From Delftia sp. PS-11 (lineage in GTDB: Bacteria > Pseudomonadota > Gammaproteobacteria > Burkholderiales > Burkholderiaceae_C), in NCBI RefSeq assembly GCF_029870285.1, contig NZ_JACSYA010000009.1:62001-126000 (forward strand): 64,000 nt of DNA. The letters are read 5' to 3'. Each line of letters opens with the position of its first letter. Positions within the stretch are counted from its first letter, which is position 1. The translations under genes were made by a program, and so were the position numbers. The notes beneath the pieces were generated by a model. That model was not told the origin of the DNA and ran no database searches. It saw only the letters and a list, made by a program, of their open reading frames with translations. Below, in pieces: positions 62,335 through 64,000 of this stretch.

Positions 62335-63653
62335 GCCGCAGTTTCCTGTGCCAGGGTGTCTTCAAGAGCGGCCAGCGCGCTGGCCCCGAGATGGTGCACG
62401 GCCTCGCTGTCCAGCGCGTAGGGCGGCATGGCGTAGAGGGTGTTGCCAATAGGACGCAGCAGCAGCCCGTGCTCCAGCGCCGCCGCGCTGTAGCGGCGCG
62501 AGAAGTCGGGCAGGCTGGTTTGCACATCCCAAGCCCATATCATGCCCTGGCGACGCGCATGGCGTACGCGGCCATGCGTGCGCAGGCCGGCGAAGGCATC
62601 GTCCAGATCGCGGGTCAGCACATGGTTGGCCGCGATGGCATCGGTCTGCCCGAACAGCTCCAGGGTGGCCAGGGCTGCGCGGCAGGCCAGCGGGTTGCCC
62701 GTGTACGAGTGCGAATGCAGGAAGCCGCGTGCCACGGAGTCATCGTAGAAGGCCGCATAGACCTCGTCCGTGGTCAGCACGGCCGACAGCGCCAGCGTGC
62801 CCCCCGTCAAGCCTTTGGACAGGCAGATGAAGTCCGGCCGGATGCCGGCCTGCTGGTGTGCGAACATGCTGCCCGTGCGGCCGAAGCCCACGGCGATTTC
62901 GTCCACCACCAGGTGCACCTCGTAGCGGTCGCACAGCGCCCGCGCCAGGCGCAGGTATTCGGGGTCGTGCATGGCCATGCCCGCCGCGCACTGCACCAGC
63001 GGTTCGACGATGAGCGCGGCCGTGGTTTCGTGGTGCTGCTCCAGCCATTGCCGCAGGCCCTCGGCCGCGCGCCGCGCCACGTCTGCCGCGCACTCTCCTG
63101 GCAGCGCGCCGCGGGCATCCGGGCTGGGCACCGTATCGGCCAGACGCACCAGGGGCGCATAGGCCTCCCGGAAGATGGCAATATCGGTCACCGCCAGGGC
63201 GCCCACGGTTTCCCCATGGTAGCCGCCGGCCAGCCCCACAAAGCGGCTCTTGCCGCAGCGGCCCAGGTTGCGCCAGTAGTGCGCGCTCATCTTGAGCGCG
63301 ATTTCGGTGGCCGAGGCGCCGTCGCTGCCATAGAAGGCATGGCCCAGGCCCGTGAGCGCCGCCAGGCGCTCGGACAGCTCGACCACGGGCGCATGCGTGA
63401 AGCCGGCCAGCATCACATGGTCCAGCCGCGCCAGCTGATCGGCGAGCGCGGCCTGGATATGCGGGTGGCTGTGGCCGAACAGGTTGACCCACCAGGAGCT
63501 GATGCCGTCCAGGTAGCGCTGTCCGTCCGTTCCGTACAGCCAGGGGCCCTGGGCGCGGGCGATGGCGATGGGGGGCGCGGCCTCGTGCCGCTTCATCTGG
63601 GTGCAGGGATGCCACACAGCCGCAAGGCTGCGGGCGGCAAGCGATTGAGTCAT
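62331..63653 (-). CDS. bioA: Adenosylmethionine-8-amino-7-oxononanoate aminotransferase
   Basis: 440 residues from ATG at 63653. Class III aminotransferase with WHPCTQMKRHE, DGISSWWVNLFGHSHP, DEIAVGFGRTG and PLP Lys in CLSKGLTGG. SSWWVN and the HPCTQ start mark it as BioA. It is first in the bioA-bioD-bioF transcript; bioB is not in the window. Confidence 0.96.
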   Translation of the reverse strand: MTQSLAARSLAAVWHPCTQMKRHEAAPPIAIARAQGPWLYGTDGQRYLDGISSWWVNLFGHSHPHIQAALADQLARLDHVMLAGFTHAPVVELSERLAALTGLGHAFYGSDGASATEIALKMSAHYWRNLGRCGKSRFVGLAGGYHGETVGALAVTDIAIFREAYAPLVRLADTVPSPDARGALPGECAADVARRAAEGLRQWLEQHHETTAALIVEPLVQCAAGMAMHDPEYLRLARALCDRYEVHLVVDEIAVGFGRTGSMFAHQQAGIRPDFICLSKGLTGGTLALSAVLTTDEVYAAFYDDSVARGFLHSHSYTGNPLACRAALATLELFGQTDAIAANHVLTRDLDDAFAGLRTHGRVRHARRQGMIWAWDVQTSLPDFSRRYSAAALEHGLLLRPIGNTLYAMPPYALDSEAVHHLGASALAALEDTLAQETAA

Positions 63654-63692
63654 CGCGCCATTGTCACACTGTCCTGGCACCCCAGGCGCCAC

Positions 63693-64000
63693 TCAAACCT
63701 GTTGTGTCGGCACGTGGTGGCGCAGCTCCACCTGGCGGTTGGCCTCGTCCACGAAGACCAGCTGGGGCTGGTGCGCAGCCACGTCCTTTTCATGGACCTG
63801 GGCGAAGGAGGCGATGATCAGCAGATCGCCCACGGCGGCGCGGCGCGCTGCCGAGCCGTTGACCGAGATCATGCCGCTGCCGCGCTGGCCCTTGATGGCA
63901 TAGGTGACGAAGCGCTCGCCATTGTCGATGTTCCAGATGTGCACCTGCTCGTTCTCGACGATGTTGGCGGCGTCGAGCAGGTCTTCGTCGATGGCGCAGG
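63693..64000 (-). CDS. panD: Aspartate 1-decarboxylase, 5' end outside the window
   Basis: About 102 C-terminal codons. Visible from [17 protein letters not shown] onward, then [35 protein letters not shown] and LLIIASFAQ. The N-terminus, including the Gly-Ser pair where the proenzyme cleaves itself to form the pyruvoyl group, lies just beyond the right edge. It makes beta-alanine for PanC. It is transcribed toward bioA on the same strand with a 39-base gap. Confidence 0.93.
   Translation of the reverse strand, partial: CAIDEDLLDAANIVENEQVHIWNIDNGERFVTYAIKGQRGSGMISVNGSAARRAAVGDLLIIASFAQVHEKDVAAHQPQLVFVDEANRQVELRHHVPTQQV

Overview
The window is GC-rich, densely coded DNA from a betaproteobacterium. 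The housekeeping genes (ftsY, rsmD, coaD, secB, gpsA, grxC, gpmA, lysA/lysR, panBC, panD, pabB/pabC, bioADF) and the lineage-flavoured ones (a Bug-type tricarboxylate receptor, a DUF4148 protein, a class II aldolase family protein) suit Burkholderiales, most probably Comamonadaceae (Delftia, Comamonas or Acidovorax-like). The genus is an inference from gene content. I saw no rRNA, tRNA, CRISPR array or intact mobile element.

Region 1 (1 to about 25.6 kb) is an accessory biosynthetic locus. On the plus strand are the 3' end of a 55-residue-repeat (beta-propeller-like) protein, an NRPS (ACP, PLP aminotransferase, C, A, T) and a PKS module (KS, AT, KR, ACP); each overlaps the next by a few bases. 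Converging on them is a long minus-strand set: a DUF4350-like exported protein, a DUF697 protein, a type II thioesterase, a TolC-like outer-membrane protein, a second DUF697 protein, a peptide-export ABC transporter, a family 3 solute-binding protein, an SPFH/prohibitin-like protein, a type 1 periplasmic-binding lipoprotein and a CysN-CysC fusion. A histidine kinase and a NarL/LuxR-type regulator lie upstream on the same strand. The simplest reading is a lipopeptide or peptide-polyketide with a beta-amino acyl unit followed by an Asn-like residue and a ketide extension, with dedicated export and local PAPS supply. The cluster runs off the left edge, so loading, upstream modules and any sulfotransferase are not visible.

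Region 2 (25.8 to 30.3 kb) starts with decayed malonate decarboxylase-like fragments. It continues with a MarR regulator and its palindromic operator, a class II aldolase family protein, a ketopantoate-reductase-like enzyme, cutA and a Bug receptor.

Region 3 (30.3 to 38 kb) is core: ftsY divergent from a pair of M16 peptidases (one without the metal motif), then rsmD and coaD, a zinc peptidase, and small envelope/stress proteins (BON, DUF883, DUF1328). Region 4 (38 to 44 kb) is regulatory and metabolic: an RpiR regulator divergent from a glycerol-dehydrogenase-like enzyme and an SDR, then a CHASE3 histidine kinase divergent from a LuxR-type regulator, and a lone receiver protein.

Region 5 (44 to 64 kb) holds moeB, ctpA, gpmA, a rhodanese, grxC, secB, gpsA, a MerR/carboxymuconolactone-decarboxylase pair, lysA/lysR, panC-panB, a Crp-family regulator, DUF4148, and pabB with a pabC-like gene. 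After these come a TacA/TacT-like toxin-antitoxin module abutting an IS3 transposase remnant, then a DTW protein, a CHMI-like protein, bioF-bioD-bioA and a panD cut by the right edge. Several good intrinsic terminators and regulator palindromes separate the units.
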